Assembly (NCBI GenBank): GCA_964030475.1
Contig: CAXIPT010000007.1
Location: 1,027,745 to 1,091,744 of the forward strand
DNA length: 64,000 nucleotides
Source: Tethya wilhelma
Lineage: Eukaryota; Porifera; Demospongiae; Tethyida; Tethyidae
Reading direction: 5' to 3'
In this document: in pieces, positions 41,660 through 63,363 of the stretch
Layout of the letters: each line of letters starts with the position of its first letter
Numbering within the stretch: the first letter of the stretch is position 1
The notes under the pieces: generated by a model
The model's database searches: none
What the model was told of the DNA's origin: nothing
The model's input: the letters and a program-made list of their open reading frames with translations, nothing else
Position numbers and translations under genes: made by a program

Positions 41660-41767
41660 CTGCATGTGTATATGTAACAGAACAAAATATCTTTATATCA
41701 CTATATTATGATCTAGTAAGGCTGCTTACAAATAATCCAAGCACTGAATGTAAAGTCAGTAATGACC

Positions 41768-41875
41768 ACCGCCTACCCCCACACCCCTCACACACCCACA
41801 CACACCCACACACCCACACACCCACACACCCACACACCCACACACCCACACACCTACACCCACACACCCACACAN
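41768..41875. repeat. CACACCC minisatellite with one N
   Basis: Tandem CACACACCC-type units ending in a single N at 41875. It borders the SMARCA4 fragment on its left. Confidence 0.9.
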
Positions 41876-42007
41876 CATGTATGATAGTTAATCTTCTTTT
41901 ATATTTTATTAGTATTTATAATTTTTTTTGCATAGTCAAAAATCAAAGTTACAAGTTAAAGTCTAACATTACAACTTCCACACACACACACACACCCCTC
42001 CCCTCAG

Positions 42008-43516
42008 CTACGAAGCTCTCGACAGTGACGAGGAAGAAGAGAAGGACTCTGGTGAGGAGACAGGAGAAGAAGATGACGCCATGGAGACTCAACCGGCCTC
42101 GAAGAAAGAGATGGACCCGAAGGACGTGATTGCCAGTGCCTCGGCAGAGATGGATGACGAGTACTCACGAAGGAAAGGCTCGGAGAAGACGTACTACTCC
42201 ATTGCTCACGCCCTCAGGGAACCTGTTACCGAGCAACCACAAATGTTGACATTTGGAAGACTCAAACAGTATCAGGTGAGTGGCTAAACCACACATAGTG
42301 ATTTGCCATACACATGCGTCTAGTTACTCAATCAATTTTTGAATCTCTTTGACAAGAATTTTACAGAGGGGAAAAATCTTTATGAGCATTAAGCAAATCA
42401 AGTAGACGCACTAAAGTCCATCTGGTTTGAGAATGCCTCTAGAAAAAACTAATTTGCCACGTAGGAAAAGTATTCCATGAATCTCATTGTTTCACTTCCG
42501 ACAGCATTCTAAAACCAGATGGACTGTAGCTTTAACTGTACACAAGTCACTGTACATACACCTTGTGTGTTTTTATTTACCATCTCAGATTGAGGGCCTG
42601 GAGTGGCTGGTGTCTCTCTACAACAACAACCTCAATGGTATCTTGGCAGACGAGATGGGTCTGGGGAAGACCATCCAGACCATAGCCCTCGTCAGCTACC
42701 TCATGGAGAAGAAGGGGAACAATGGACCCTTTTTGATCATTGTGCCTCTCTCGTGAGTTGTGAGTGGGTGGGTGTGTGCCTATATTTTGTAAAGCTAAGC
42801 AGTTTTTTACAAATTCAGTGTATAATTATGTTGGAATCTATTTTTTTTTCGATTTTTCTTCCAGAACTTTGTCTAATTGGATCATGGAGTTTGATCGTTG
42901 GGCACCTGCAGTCATTAAGATCCCTTATAAGGTAAAATGTACATGTTGCTATAGTTACAGAGATCGAATGGCTCTCTATCTCTAATTAATGCCCACCACA
43001 CAGGGGTCCCCAGCTGCCAGGCGTAGTCTGTGCAACCAAATCAAACAGCAGAGGTTCAATGTTCTACTAACCACTTACGAGTATGTCATGAAAGACAAGG
43101 CTAATCTAGCCAAGGTACAGTATATTACACGAGCTATTTATATCCTTGACTATGATGTATTGCTGACATAATAATACTGTTCTAAATATAGCTCCTTTTG
43201 AAATAGTAATCATTTATGAGCTATTTAAATCATTGGCTATGATGTAATGCTGACATAATACTGTTCTAAATATAGCTCCGTTGGAAGTACATGATCATTG
43301 ACGAGGGACATCGTATGAAGAATCACCACTGCAAGTTGACGCAGGTCCTCAACCAGTACTACCACGCCCCCCAGCGTCTGCTCCTCACTGGCACGCCCCT
43401 TCAGAACAACCTACCAGAAATGTGGGCTTTGCTCAACTTCCTTTTACCCACCATCTTTCAGTCGTGCAACACCTTTGAGCAGTGGTTCAATGCCCCCTTT
43501 GCTATGACTGGGGAGA

Positions 43517-43589
<73 letters not shown>

Positions 43590-43590
43590 N

Positions 43591-43669
<79 letters not shown>

Positions 43670-44183
43670 GATAAATAGATTGATGTGTGCTAAAAGGTGT
43701 AGCTCTTCTAGATTCAAAGTATGGTCAGTAATGGTTCCATACATTCTACTCCTTTCACCTCAGATGGAGCTCAATGAAGAAGAGACCATTCTCATCATCC
43801 GTCGTCTCCACAAGGTCCTCCGTCCCTTCCTCCTTCGCAGGCTCAAGAAGGAGGTGGAGTCTCAGCTCCCCGACAAGGTGGAGTACGTCATCAAGTGCGA
43901 TATGTCCGCTCTTCAGAAGCAGATGTACGTCCACATGCAGAAGAGAGGAGTGCTGCTCACCGATGGCTCAGAGCACAACAGGAAGGTTAGTTGGTTCATT
44001 TTGGCCATGTATGTGAGTTGGTCATACTGTACAATTGTATGCAGTCAGTTTTGTTTGATTGTACACTACTTGCTGAAAGAAAAAAAAAGTTTGTTAATTA
44101 CTGTACATGTGGCTCCATGGTTGTGTATGTGTATTGATGGTCATGCACTAAAAAGTACATGTAAAACTGTATTAAATTCCATT

Positions 44184-44217
<34 letters not shown>

Positions 44218-44717
44218 GGTCGTGGTGGAACTCGCTCTCTCATGAACACCATTGTCCAGCTGAGGAAGATCTGCAACCATCCCTTCATGTTTGAGGAGAT
44301 AGAGGAGGCTTACTGTGAGCACATCGGACTGGGCACCACATATGCCACAGGGTCAGTTGGTACACACAATAAAAATGTTTTTTTTCTTATAAATCTGTAG
44401 CTGTGCAACCTACAGTATCTTTTTCAGCTATTGTCAATTAACTTGTAACTAGCCAATGCACAGAAAAAGCTCCTAACCGTGTACAGTACTATCATTATAT
44501 ATTTTGTCTGTTACTAGGCCAAACACAAAAGTTTTGTGACATTTTTATCTGTTCTTTTTTTCCTTCTCCTCTAGGCCGGAGCTCTATCGATCCTCGGGAA
44601 AGTTTGAAGTGTTGGATCGAATGTTGCCCAAGTTCCGAACCACAAATCATCGTGTCCTCATATTTTGTCAGATGACGTCTCTCATGACCATCATGGAGGA
44701 CTTCCTCAACTGGAGAG
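42008..44717 (+). CDS. SMARCA4: SMARCA4/BRG1 ATPase, internal fragment only
   Basis: Nine exons in frame: 42008-42275, 42589-42752, 42865-42931, 43004-43114, 43276-43518, 43764-43985, 44218-44351, 44575-44717 (one more may precede them). They encode an acidic linker and most of the Snf2 helicase domain. Present are [22 protein letters not shown], the Walker A DEMGLGKT, the DEGH box in [43 protein letters not shown], and the start of helicase lobe 2 ([19 protein letters not shown]). The rest of lobe 2, SnAC and bromodomain are missing after 44717. The QLQ, HSA and BRK parts are missing before 42008. All visible splice sites are good. BRG1 is the motor of SWI/SNF remodelling. The piece lies inside the citron-like gene, flanked by an N-bearing minisatellite and a gapped palindrome. 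Confidence 0.88.
42412..42534. mobile_element. MITE with AAAGTCCATCTGG ends, copy 1
   Basis: Terminal inverted repeat AAAGTCCATCTGGTTTGAGA at the left and its complement, slightly changed, at 42504-42534. Within an intron of the SMARCA4 piece. A TA duplication is plausible. Confidence 0.7.
43125..43281. repeat. Tandem duplication of an intron end with its acceptor
   Basis: Two imperfect copies of about 70-75 bases (GAGCTATTTA... to ...CTAAATATAGCTCC). The second ends in the used acceptor at 43275; the first supplies an identical decoy TATAGCTCC acceptor near 43190. Confidence 0.75.
43519..43664. repeat. (GT)n microsatellite that is itself the splice donor
   Basis: The exon ends GGGGAGAAG and the intron begins with the first GT of the tract. 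One N at 43590. Confidence 0.95.
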
Positions 44718-44734
44718 GTATGTGGGTCTAGCAT

Positions 44735-44954
44735 CTAAAGTCCATCTGGTTTGAGAATGCCGGTAGAAAAACTTGACTAACTTTCTAAATGTCCAACCGA
44801 TTTCAAAATTTCAAGCACCATTGGAAAGCGCTCGATCTTACCGTTGCTTTTTCAGCTTCCTACGCCTTACCAATCAAAAGTTAGCTATTTTAAGTATGGT
44901 TATGAATCTCATTAATTCATTTCCGGCAGCATTCTCAAACCAGATCGACTTTAG
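44735..44954. mobile_element. MITE with AAAGTCCATCTGG ends, copy 2
   Basis: Left end TAAAGTCCATCTGGTTTGAG, right end CTCAAACCAGATCGACTTTA, flanked by TA. Starts 17 bases after the last SMARCA4 exon. Confidence 0.78.
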
Positions 44955-45190
44955 CTGTTACTAAAGTAATTCTGGCTTCGGTCCCCATCACTAATATACA
45001 CATAGTCTCAGTCTAGAAAGTTAGTACAGAGTAAGATTATAGAAATGGAACTACATGGATGTGCAGTGTAAACATTATTTCTCCACACTATGATGTAGCT
45101 AGCTGTCAGACCCCCTCACATCTTGAACTGAAATATTCATAGCTTCTGGTTTTATCCGATCCTTAAACCTTCCTGTACGGGTATAGATAA

Positions 45191-45959
45191 AATGTCATTA
45201 TTAGTTTTTTTTCCCTATATACTTAAGGGAAAATTTAGTGACACTAGGCACTAGATTTTTCCTATATATTATAGGGGATTTTTAGTTACATACACTAAAT
45301 TTTTCCTATAGTGTGATAGGGAAAATTTAGTGATGTGCACTAAATTTTCCCTATAGTATTTGGGGAGCATTATAATGGCCTGTCACTAAAGTTCTCCTAT
45401 AGTACCTGGGGGTGACATTAGTGACAGCAAGCACTAAATTTCTCCTATAGTAGTTGAGGAAAGTTGAGCAAAAAATNNNNNNNNNNNNNNNNNNNNNNNN
45501 NNNNNNNNNNNNNNNNNNNNNNNNNNNNNNNNNNNNNNNNNNNNNNNNNNNNNNNNNNNNNNNNNNNNNNNNNNNNNNNNNNNNNNNNNNNNNNNNNNNN
45601 NNNNNNNNNNNNNNNNNNNNNNNNNNNNNNNNNNNNNNNNNNNNNNNNNNNNNNNNNNNNNNNNNNNNNNNNNTTTTTTGTTCAACTTTCCTCAACTACT
45701 ATAGGAGAAATTTAGTGCTTGCTGTCACTAATGTCACCCCCAGGTACTATAGGAGAACTTTAGTGACAGGCCATTATAATGCTCCCCAATTACTATAGGG
45801 AAAATTTAGTGCACATCACTAAATTTTCCCTGTCACACTATAGGAAAAATTTAGTGCATGTCACTAAAAATCCCCTATAATATATAGGAAAAATCTAGTG
45901 CCTAGTGTCACTAAATTTTCCCTTAAGTATATAGGAAAAAAATAACTAATAATGACATT
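45191..45959. repeat. Large palindrome with 286-base arms around an N gap
   Basis: Left arm 45191-45476 starts AATGTCATTATTAG; right arm 45674-45959 ends CTAATAATGACATT. The arms are close complements and equal in length. Inside each arm, words such as CACTAAATTTTCCCTATAG and their complements recur about five times. Confidence 0.9.
45477..45673. other. Assembly gap (197 N)
   Basis: Run of N at the centre of the palindrome. Confidence 0.99.
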
Positions 45960-45968
45960 ATGTACGGA

Positions 45969-46006
<38 letters not shown>

Positions 46007-46212
46007 TGGCACTTAAAAGTTGTTAATGATATTCATAGTTTTCAGACCCACAAGCATTTTGCACACAGTTGGTCCATATAAAACCCAGCTGTGTTTGCAT
46101 AACCATTAGGGTTGCAATTAGATGCTTACTGACAAGATATTTAACATATCAAATTTTTTGGAAGGCCTTTATTTGTCTGCTTTAACAAGTAACAATCTGT
46201 GTGTATGCTTAC

Positions 46213-55589
<9,377 letters not shown>

Positions 55590-55855
55590 GGCAATTTATA
55601 GCAGTTCTCTCAAACTTTTATTCAGGTCATGAGGTGGAGCCTTCTTCTAAAAACCCCTTTGATTTTTACCGCCATAGCGAATAATAATGACGTAATCTAA
55701 TGCAGCTCGCACGTGACTACTATACTAAACTTTTTGTCCTGTGGGTCGTTCCCTTCCCACCCACCGTGTGCGACGATTCTCTGCTCGTTTCTGTTTGTTT
55801 GGGTGTAGCTGTCCTTGCCGAGAAGGTGAAGTATAAACCTCGTCTACACGGAACT

Positions 55856-56850
55856 ATGGTAGGTGCCTGTATTAGACGCTATTCAGCTAGATAAGCACGC
55901 CAAATGACAGGAATTACTATAGTGGGCATCATTTAGAGTATAAAGTGACTCATCAAGAATTCATGGTAAATGTCTACTTCTGACCATGTGTTCTACTGGT
56001 TACCTTACCTGAACTCAAAATTTTATGTAAATCCTTTTTGGTATGCATGGCACACAGTATTTTCCCTGTCGAATGAGTTTATTACTTGTAAATTTTTGCT
56101 CGTACTCAGGATGTGTTTTTGATGGTGAGACGTAAAGCGACCACCATTCTCTTGGACGCTACAGAAGAGACAACCGTTAGTCAGCTGAAGAAGACGCTAG
56201 AGGCCATCGTCAAGAAAACACCGGAGGAGCAGCAGCTCTATAAGATCGATTCAAACGAGGCGCTGGAGGATAACAAGACACTGGGTGACTGTGGCTACAA
56301 GTCTCAGAATGCCAAGGCCCAGGATCCAGGTTGTATCGGATTAGCATTCAAGATTGGTGAGTGGAGTGTGAGTGAGTGAGGAGTGTGGGCAGTGTATTGC
56401 ATCATTTTCCTGTATAAACTTGTATATGTGAGTGTGTGTCTGTGTGTGTTTGCTTTGAGAGTTTCTGGTAGATGATGTCATCATACATATTAACATTCCT
56501 AGAACATATGCAAATATGCCCAAGAAGAAGCAATGCTGTGTTCACGATGTAAACACTCATTACATGAATTGTGCTTTACGAAGCCTATTCCTAAGTTTTG
56601 TGTAGTTCTATTTTCTAAATTGATGTGCTTCCTCATTATGTACATTCCAAATTAGTTTGATGCTGTGCAGAGTATATGTTAAAACAGTCGATTCTCGTTC
56701 TTTAACTTTCGCTGTGTGTGTTTTCTTGTATTTCAAGGTGAGAGTGAGTTTGAAGAACATGAAATAACCCCCTACTCTAATCCTCCTGAGCTGCCAGACG
56801 TCATGAAGCCACAGGAAGGTTCAGGAGCAGCTAGTCGCCTTGCCGACTGA
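55856..56850 (+). CDS. ELOB: Elongin B
   Basis: Three exons, 55856-55858 (the ATG alone), 56110-56356 and 56738-56850, give 120 residues (human 118). Ubiquitin-like fold: DVFLMVRRKATTILLDATEE, EEQQLYKID, LGDCGYKSQNAKAQ, GLAFKIG, ITPYSNPPELPDVMKPQ. It partners Elongin C in Elongin and in VHL/SOCS-box ubiquitin ligases. The first intron splits ATG from the rest. The final block PPELPDVMKPQ is the hallmark of the family. Confidence 0.93.
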
Positions 56851-57509
56851 GACATCCTCTCATCAGGTGTTATAAACCTTAGTGATGAATGAATGAAAAT
56901 TGTTTCTTGTTATCGGCTAATGCTATTATAATATTAATAGGTGTCATACTTTTTGCATTCAAAATACTTGAGACTGCTCATAACTAAAGTTTAGCCTAAT
57001 AAGTTATCTATTGGTTTCGTGTTGTGTTTTTGCGTGGTATGTATTTTAAGGATAAGGTTAAGTGTTTTTAGTGTACAGTATATAACCCCCTGTTTTGTTT
57101 GAGTGTCCCTGCAGTATGATTGTTCATATTTATATATGTATAGTGTTTTCTAATCAGTTGCTAATTCTTGAACTTGATTGTTTGTCTCTAGGAGTGTATT
57201 GATTTTTGGTTGACTGATATTGCACATGCATGCACAATCTAGCTTCATTGTAAATTTTATTTAATCCTCATTTTGTTCTGCCTTTTGATTCGTTCAATGA
57301 TAAACTTTAATAGACCTTTAATTCCTGCAATAAATTATTATTGTTTGTATGTATACCAGTAATGTATATGTACACACACGTGCATTGTTGTGACACACAA
57401 CGATGAACACAAAACAGTTTCAAAATGCTACATACACACATAGTGCCTGCATACATGCTAGTCATAATAGGCAGTGCTGTAGATAGTATGTGTTTATTAT
57501 GTACAATGG
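56851..57509. other. Intergenic stretch between converging genes
   Basis: 3' flanks of Elongin B and of the PARP gene. No gene seen. Confidence 0.5.
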
Positions 57510-60186
57510 TTAGTTACGGAATGTGATTAGATAGGCAGGATATGCTTTCTCGTGGTCATAAATAACGAAAATCTCTGAACCTCCTGTTTTTCCACTCACA
57601 CTATCATAACGTTCATCCTCAAACTCTCCTCTACTGCTAGAGTGGGAAGAAGAAGGGCTTTGTACTGTGATCGAATTACACCAGAGGTGTGGAGAAACTA
57701 CGTGAGAACTTGAGGTAGTTTTGTTTTCAGTCTTCAACGGAGGCTTCCTGAGGTCGTTTTTGGGTGCACAGTGACATGTTTCACCAGTGAGGACCTTTGC
57801 AAGAATGATCTGTTTTGTAGAGCCATTACGATAGGCAAAATTTCCTCTTGAGTAGCTTGAATCCACAGCAAAATAGGTCCCTGTACCCCACATTCCATTA
57901 GAAGCACACCGAAAATCAAATCCTTCTTCTGACTTGTATATCTTCTCCGGAGGGGTTGTCCCTGTGCCATGAAATAGCTCCTTTTCATTCACAACTCCTT
58001 TGTTTTTCTCGTGCATGCGTTGCTTTGAGAAGCTGTATCGTTCCCACAACCATACATTTTGTATTGTCTCAATCTTGGTTATATCTGTACTGGCCTGCTG
58101 ATGCTGATGGAATGCTTGTCTGCTACTTGTGCTTCTGTAAACACAGCTTGTCACTTGGTTCCATTCTGCACTTCCTGGAGTAACTGGCTTAACCACAACG
58201 GAGTCTTTTTGAGGCTCCCAGTATTGTGGAAGCTCTTTGAATTTAGCCAGCATCCTCTCTTCAGAGATTTTCTTCTTTTCAAAAGCGTGCTGTTCTTCCA
58301 TGATCTTTATCTGAACTTTTTCAACATAGCCTTCGACTCCTTCTAGCCGTAGCTTGCTGTTGGTGATATCAGCTGATACGAGATACTCACGAGCAGTTTT
58401 CAACAGTACGGTGTTAATTTCTCTACTCTTTTCAGTAAGATCTGGTAGCGAAATATCTGTGCTAGTGACTGCTTTTCTTAGTTCTTCTTTTAGATGTTTG
58501 GTTGCTTCTGGAATATCTTCAGGGAGGCCTTGTATGCTCAAGTGAATACATCGCTTGTCATCTTTTGGTTTGCAACTAACTTTTCTGAAAATTGTGCACT
58601 CCTTTTTTGTTTTTTCGTCAATTCGTCTCATCTTGGCAAAGTCATACACAGCCACTGTACCATCAACCACAGTTAGAGAAGCTGTAGTAGGATCCTTTGC
58701 TTTGAGCTTTTCAAGTTTTTCTGATCCTTGCAAGGAAAAGGTAACAAATTGACCACGTATGTTCTCATAATGCCACTCAACCACACCTGGCTGGCGCTGT
58801 ATTTGACGTACCTTCTGTGTAGCTTCATTTTTTTGCGTCATGTTGCTAAAGTTGATAGTATACTTCATGACTCCCATTTCGGTCAAAATTTCACACTGGA
58901 AAGAACCAGTGGGGTTGAGTTTGAACTGCTCATTCAACTTTGCACACGTGTCGGATCTATATTGAGTAAATCCACTGTGATCTGTCTGCCAAAACCACAG
59001 ATCTTCAGTCGTACGAACTTCTGGAGATTTGAAATACTTTGAGATGGAGCTTGCTTTAGGTGTTTTGTCTTTTCTGAATAACTCAGATACAACTAAGGAA
59101 AACCTCTTTAATGACTCTTTTTCATTTGCAGTTGCCACGTGAAATTTAACTCCAAAATTTTCTTCAATTTCGGCAAACTTTGCAATGATCTCTTCTTTAC
59201 AAAGCAAGGAGACAAGTTGGCATTGTAATGAAAAGTATTCCACTTTTAGCTTGAGTTTTAGCTTTGAATGAAGGTTTTCAATGAATTCCTTCATCGATTC
59301 GAGTTGTTCTGGATTTCCAGTAAGAAGAAATTTTTTTTCTCTCATTTGTAACAGATTGAAAATGGATAAAGCTGACGACTGAGTAAACTTACCCAGCTGT
59401 TCATGGAGACTACCTATTCTGGATGAAATCAGCTCGGCTAAAAGTACAGTATCACATTTGACTATTCTCGTATCGCTTCTTGCCAGCTGATGCACACTTA
59501 CCACATGTTTGGCATAGCTCTCTCTCTCTGTACACAGAGCTACATGCAGCTTCACATCTTTTATTTCTCTGCCATTCATTTCACGTGCTCGTAAAGCATC
59601 TTGTTTGCTCCAAAAATTGACATAGGCAATGTTTGGTGCTTCTTTAAGAATCATTGGCGAACATATTTTCTTTGACATGTCGAAATCTTCAAAGACCTTC
59701 TCTAGATCGTATACACTAAGACACCCATTCCTCATAGTGACTCTTAGTGTGCTGCAATTGTCATCAGGTGTAGTCCGCAGCTGAGGCTGGAACCTAGTTG
59801 AACCTGACTCAGCTGCTAGCGAAGGTACATAGGTAGAACATGATGGTTGAGTCTCAGAGCGATGTCTCCTTTTTGGCCTACTATACGGTGTTTTGGTATG
59901 AGGGGAAGAATTGTGCATTTTTGCTTTGACTTTACGGCCATCGATGCTTTTGTTGCCATTGTAGATTTTTACAGCTGCTTGTGCATCACTCAGACAGCTG
60001 TAGTTAACATAGCCCCAGTTTGGTGTGTCTTTTCTGCCATGGTTGATCTTCACAGTGAGATCATGTGCTGTCGGACTCACTTTCCCAAACTCTTCGGCTA
60101 GAGTTTTTTCAGTGGTTTCCTTAGAAAGGTCTGTGATCTTGACTGTGTAGTACTTTCCTTTGTGGCTCCTCCGAGACAAATGATAC
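57510..60186 (-). CDS. RRM-WWE-PARP protein, copy A
   Basis: One large exon of about 890 codons; the frame opens with an acceptor at 60187-60188, so at least one upstream exon carries the start. Two RRM-type domains (YTVKITDLSKETTEKTLAEE with WGYVNYS; then LRVTMRNG with IAYVNFW) come first. A middle region follows, then one or two WWE domains (DLWFWQTDHSGFTQY; VVEWHYENIRGQFVTFS). The PARP catalytic domain is last: ELFHGTG, GTGTYFAVDSSYS, YDSVSGKTGG and SEIFVIYD. The third triad position is Ile, as in mono-ADP-ribosyltransferases such as PARP10. The order is close to PARP10/PARP14, which act in antiviral and stress responses. Confidence 0.88.
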
Positions 60187-60681
60187 CTGTATGCATGTAT
60201 ATATGTACAGATGTAATCTTGTCACACATGTATTTACAGCTGTTATCTCTTTTGACCAACTTACAGTGACATTTCTTAACACTTGGAATTTTGTAACTTC
60301 TAGTACACCCTACAATCTCAGGCATATAGTATAAACTGAGCTAACATGATTGTGCATATCAGTCATATGAGACTTATTGACGTAACTGTTGCGCAATTAT
60401 TATGAAGTATATGTGTATTATGGTGTACTTGTTCAGTACACCTGAAAAACTCCCCATGATTGTGCCTATTCTTAGAATACCATGTTATTCATAGCTCTCT
60501 ATACACACGTGTTTGTTACTATTCATATCTTGTGATTATCCTTTCTATAAGCTAAGCATTGAGTTCCTGTTAGTCTCCAATACTAAGAAAACAATGTTTA
60601 ATATTCATTACATAGCTATACTACACAACATACAGATTACAGGTATAGGCTGTAGCTACTATAATATATAAGTCAATATGC
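60187..60681. other. Interval between the tandem PARP genes
   Basis: Probably holds the first exon of copy A. A candidate ATG at 60323-60325 opens 21 codons before a GTAAGT donor, but its phase does not fit the acceptor, so I do not annotate it. Confidence 0.4.
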
Positions 60682-63361
60682 TTATTTAAAAGTGATGAGG
60701 TAAGCAGGATAGGCTCTTCCATGATCAAAGATTGCAAAAATCTGCGAACTTCCTGACTTTCCACTCACACTGTCATATAGTTCATCCACAAGTTCATCAC
60801 AGTCCATACTTGTATTTGAATCTTCCATTTTTAGTGTAAACATGCTGGGAAGAAAAGATGGTGGGTTTATTGCCACATTACTAGTTTTCTTATCTGGTGG
60901 TCTCTTTAGACTCCTACCTTCACTAGAGCGACGACGAACTGTTTCACCTGTAAGTACCTTTGCTAGAATAATTTGCTTTGTCAACCCATTTTGATATGCA
61001 TATGGTTCTTGTGCTGAGTAACTTGCATTCACGGCAAAATAGGTTCCATCCCCCAATATATTGTAATCAGAAGATAAACGAAAGTCAAACCCTAGTTTTG
61101 ATCTGCATATCTTCTCTGGAGGTGTAGATTTAGTGCCATGGAAGAGCTCCATTTCATTTATGATTCCTTTGTTGTTTACATACATTCTTTTCCTTGATGC
61201 TGTGTACTGTTCCCACTGCCATTTATTTTGTATTCTCTCAATTTTGATAAGGTTTATAGTTTGTGATTCATTGACTCTACTTTCACATTTATTGACTAGG
61301 CTTGCCACTTCATTCCATTCTGTGCTTCCTTCAGTAACTGGCATAATCTCCACCATCTTTGTTTGAGGTTCCCAGTATTTAGGAAACTCATCAATCTCAC
61401 TAAATGCTCTCTCTATATAGAACAATTCAATTAATTCTATCTCACGTGTGTGCTTCTCCTCCATGATTCTTATTTGTACTTCTTTGAGATAATCGCAAGC
61501 TCCTTTTAACTGTAGTGTATTATTGACAATTTCAGCAGATATGAAGTACTGGCGAGCGTATTTCAACAAATCATCATTGACCATTCTTCTACTCCCTGTA
61601 CTTGCTGGTAGCAGGGTAACTCCTGCACTAACGATTGATTTGTCCAATTGTTGTTTTAGAGTTTCAATTGCTTGTGGGATATCTTCTGGTAGCCCATGCA
61701 CTCTGATACAGATATTAGGTGCATTACTTTCAATTGAGATGACTTTGCGGTGAATTGTGTTCTCTTTGTTTGTCTCTTGATTAGTGCAGTTCATGTTGTT
61801 GAAGTCGAAGAGGTAAAGAGTATTATCAATTACTAGAGACTGAAGTTTCTGATCATAGTCCTTGATCTTTTCAATCTCTTCTGATTCCTTTGAAGCAAAA
61901 GGAGTGGATGGGCCATCATTATTTGCAAAATGCCATTGAATAACACTGTCACATGCTTTCCGCTTTATCAAGCGTTTTCGCTTTGATTTTTTATTTGTTT
62001 GTGTCATGTTCTCAAAATTGATTATGTACTTGTTGATTCCTATTTCAGTTGGAATCTCACATGAGAAGGATTCAGATGGACAGCTTTGAAACTGTTTATC
62101 AAACTCTGCACAAATGTCAACACTATATTGTGTGAAGCTTCCATCATCATCTTGCCAAAACCACTGAAAATCTTTGGTTATTAGAGATTCTGGATAAGTA
62201 TGTACGTACATTGGTAGGGTGCTCACTTTGGCTGTTTTATCACTCTCTTTGAACAGCTGCTCAGAAACCAGAGTAGCAAAGGCATGCACTGGTATACTTC
62301 GTTTGTTTTTGTTGTTTACGACATAAAACTCAACTGCGAAATGCTCTTCAATGGAAGCAAACGTCTTGGCAATATCATGTTGCTTGAAGAGTGGAATATA
62401 TTTGCATTCTAAGTTGAAGCATTTCTCTTGCAGTTCAGCTGTTAGACTGGCAACAAGATTTGTCATAATCATATCTGTTTGTTCTTGTTCTAGTGAATTG
62501 CCAATAACCTTTATCCCATTTCCATTACTGCACTTCATAGGCTCGATTGTAACTGACTCACCTAAGCCATGATTCTGTTGTGATAGTATCAACTTGGCTA
62601 CAACTGAATCACAAGGTATGTTTGTAAGGCTATTATTGTGTCGTGGTAAATCAGAGTGTGCTGCTTCACTTGCTTTACGTGCAGCACTAGCTTCTCTCTT
62701 TGTGCATAGAGTTACTTGCAGCAGTACATCTTTCATTTCTTTGTTGTCCATTATACATGCATCCAAAGCATCACTCTTTTTCCAGAAATTGACATAGGCA
62801 AGATTCGAATTTGGTGAGTCTTTACGAATTGTCGGTTTTCCTTGAACAGTTTCAAACTCTTGAAACACTCTTTCTAGATCGTGAGAACTGAGAGGAATTG
62901 GTTCCATGACTACTTTTACTGTGCTGCTCTCAATATCGTGTGGGAAACTCGTGCCATATCTTGAAGAAGATGCTTGATTTGGTCTCTCATAAGGTGTTCT
63001 AGAATGGGGCAAAAAAAAGTTGTGCATTTGAACTTGAATTTTACGGCCATCAACTTTTATGTTATCATAGAGTTGTACTGCCATTTGTGCATCATGTAGG
63101 CAGCTGTAGTTAACATAGCCCCAGTTGAATAAATGTCCAGGATTTATCTTAACACTTTCAGGCGAACAGTGTTGCCCAAACTCTGCGCGTAGAGTCTCTT
63201 CAGTGGTCTCTTTAGAAAGCTTTTTCACCTTTACTGTGTACTGCAGCTGTTTGCTGCGGCTTGGTGGCAATCTATGCTGATAATCCCATGGATTGTAATC
63301 ATCAAAGTCAAAAAGTCTAATCTTTTTAGGCCAAGTATGTTTTTTACGCCAGGGCCGGATC
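60682..63361 (-). CDS. RRM-WWE-PARP protein, copy B
   Basis: Tandem paralogue of copy A with the same single large exon and the same phase at its acceptor (63362-63363). The start exon lies upstream, probably beyond 63400. RRM block YTVKVKKLSKETTEETLRAE with WGYVNYS; second RRM with LAYVNFW. WWE blocks DFQWFWQDDDGSFTQYS and VIQWHFANNDGPSTPF. PARP domain: ELFHGTKSTPPEKIC, GDGTYFAVNASYS, YDSVSGKSGSSQIFAIFD (H-Y-I triad). Intact throughout. Confidence 0.88.
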
Positions 63362-63363
63362 CT

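Noticed and set aside
43502..43744. Open frames through the GT microsatellite (poly Cys-Val or Thr-His).
   Set aside because: Frames of dinucleotide repeats have no stops by composition. Other such frames at 9254, 9814, 19162 and 23793 were dropped for the same reason.
45351..45798. Open frames across the N gap.
   Set aside because: They consist mostly of unknown bases inside a palindrome.
60098..60325. Short frame MPEIVGC... as the first exon of PARP copy A.
   Set aside because: Its donor phase does not match the acceptor of the large exon, so it was not annotated as coding.
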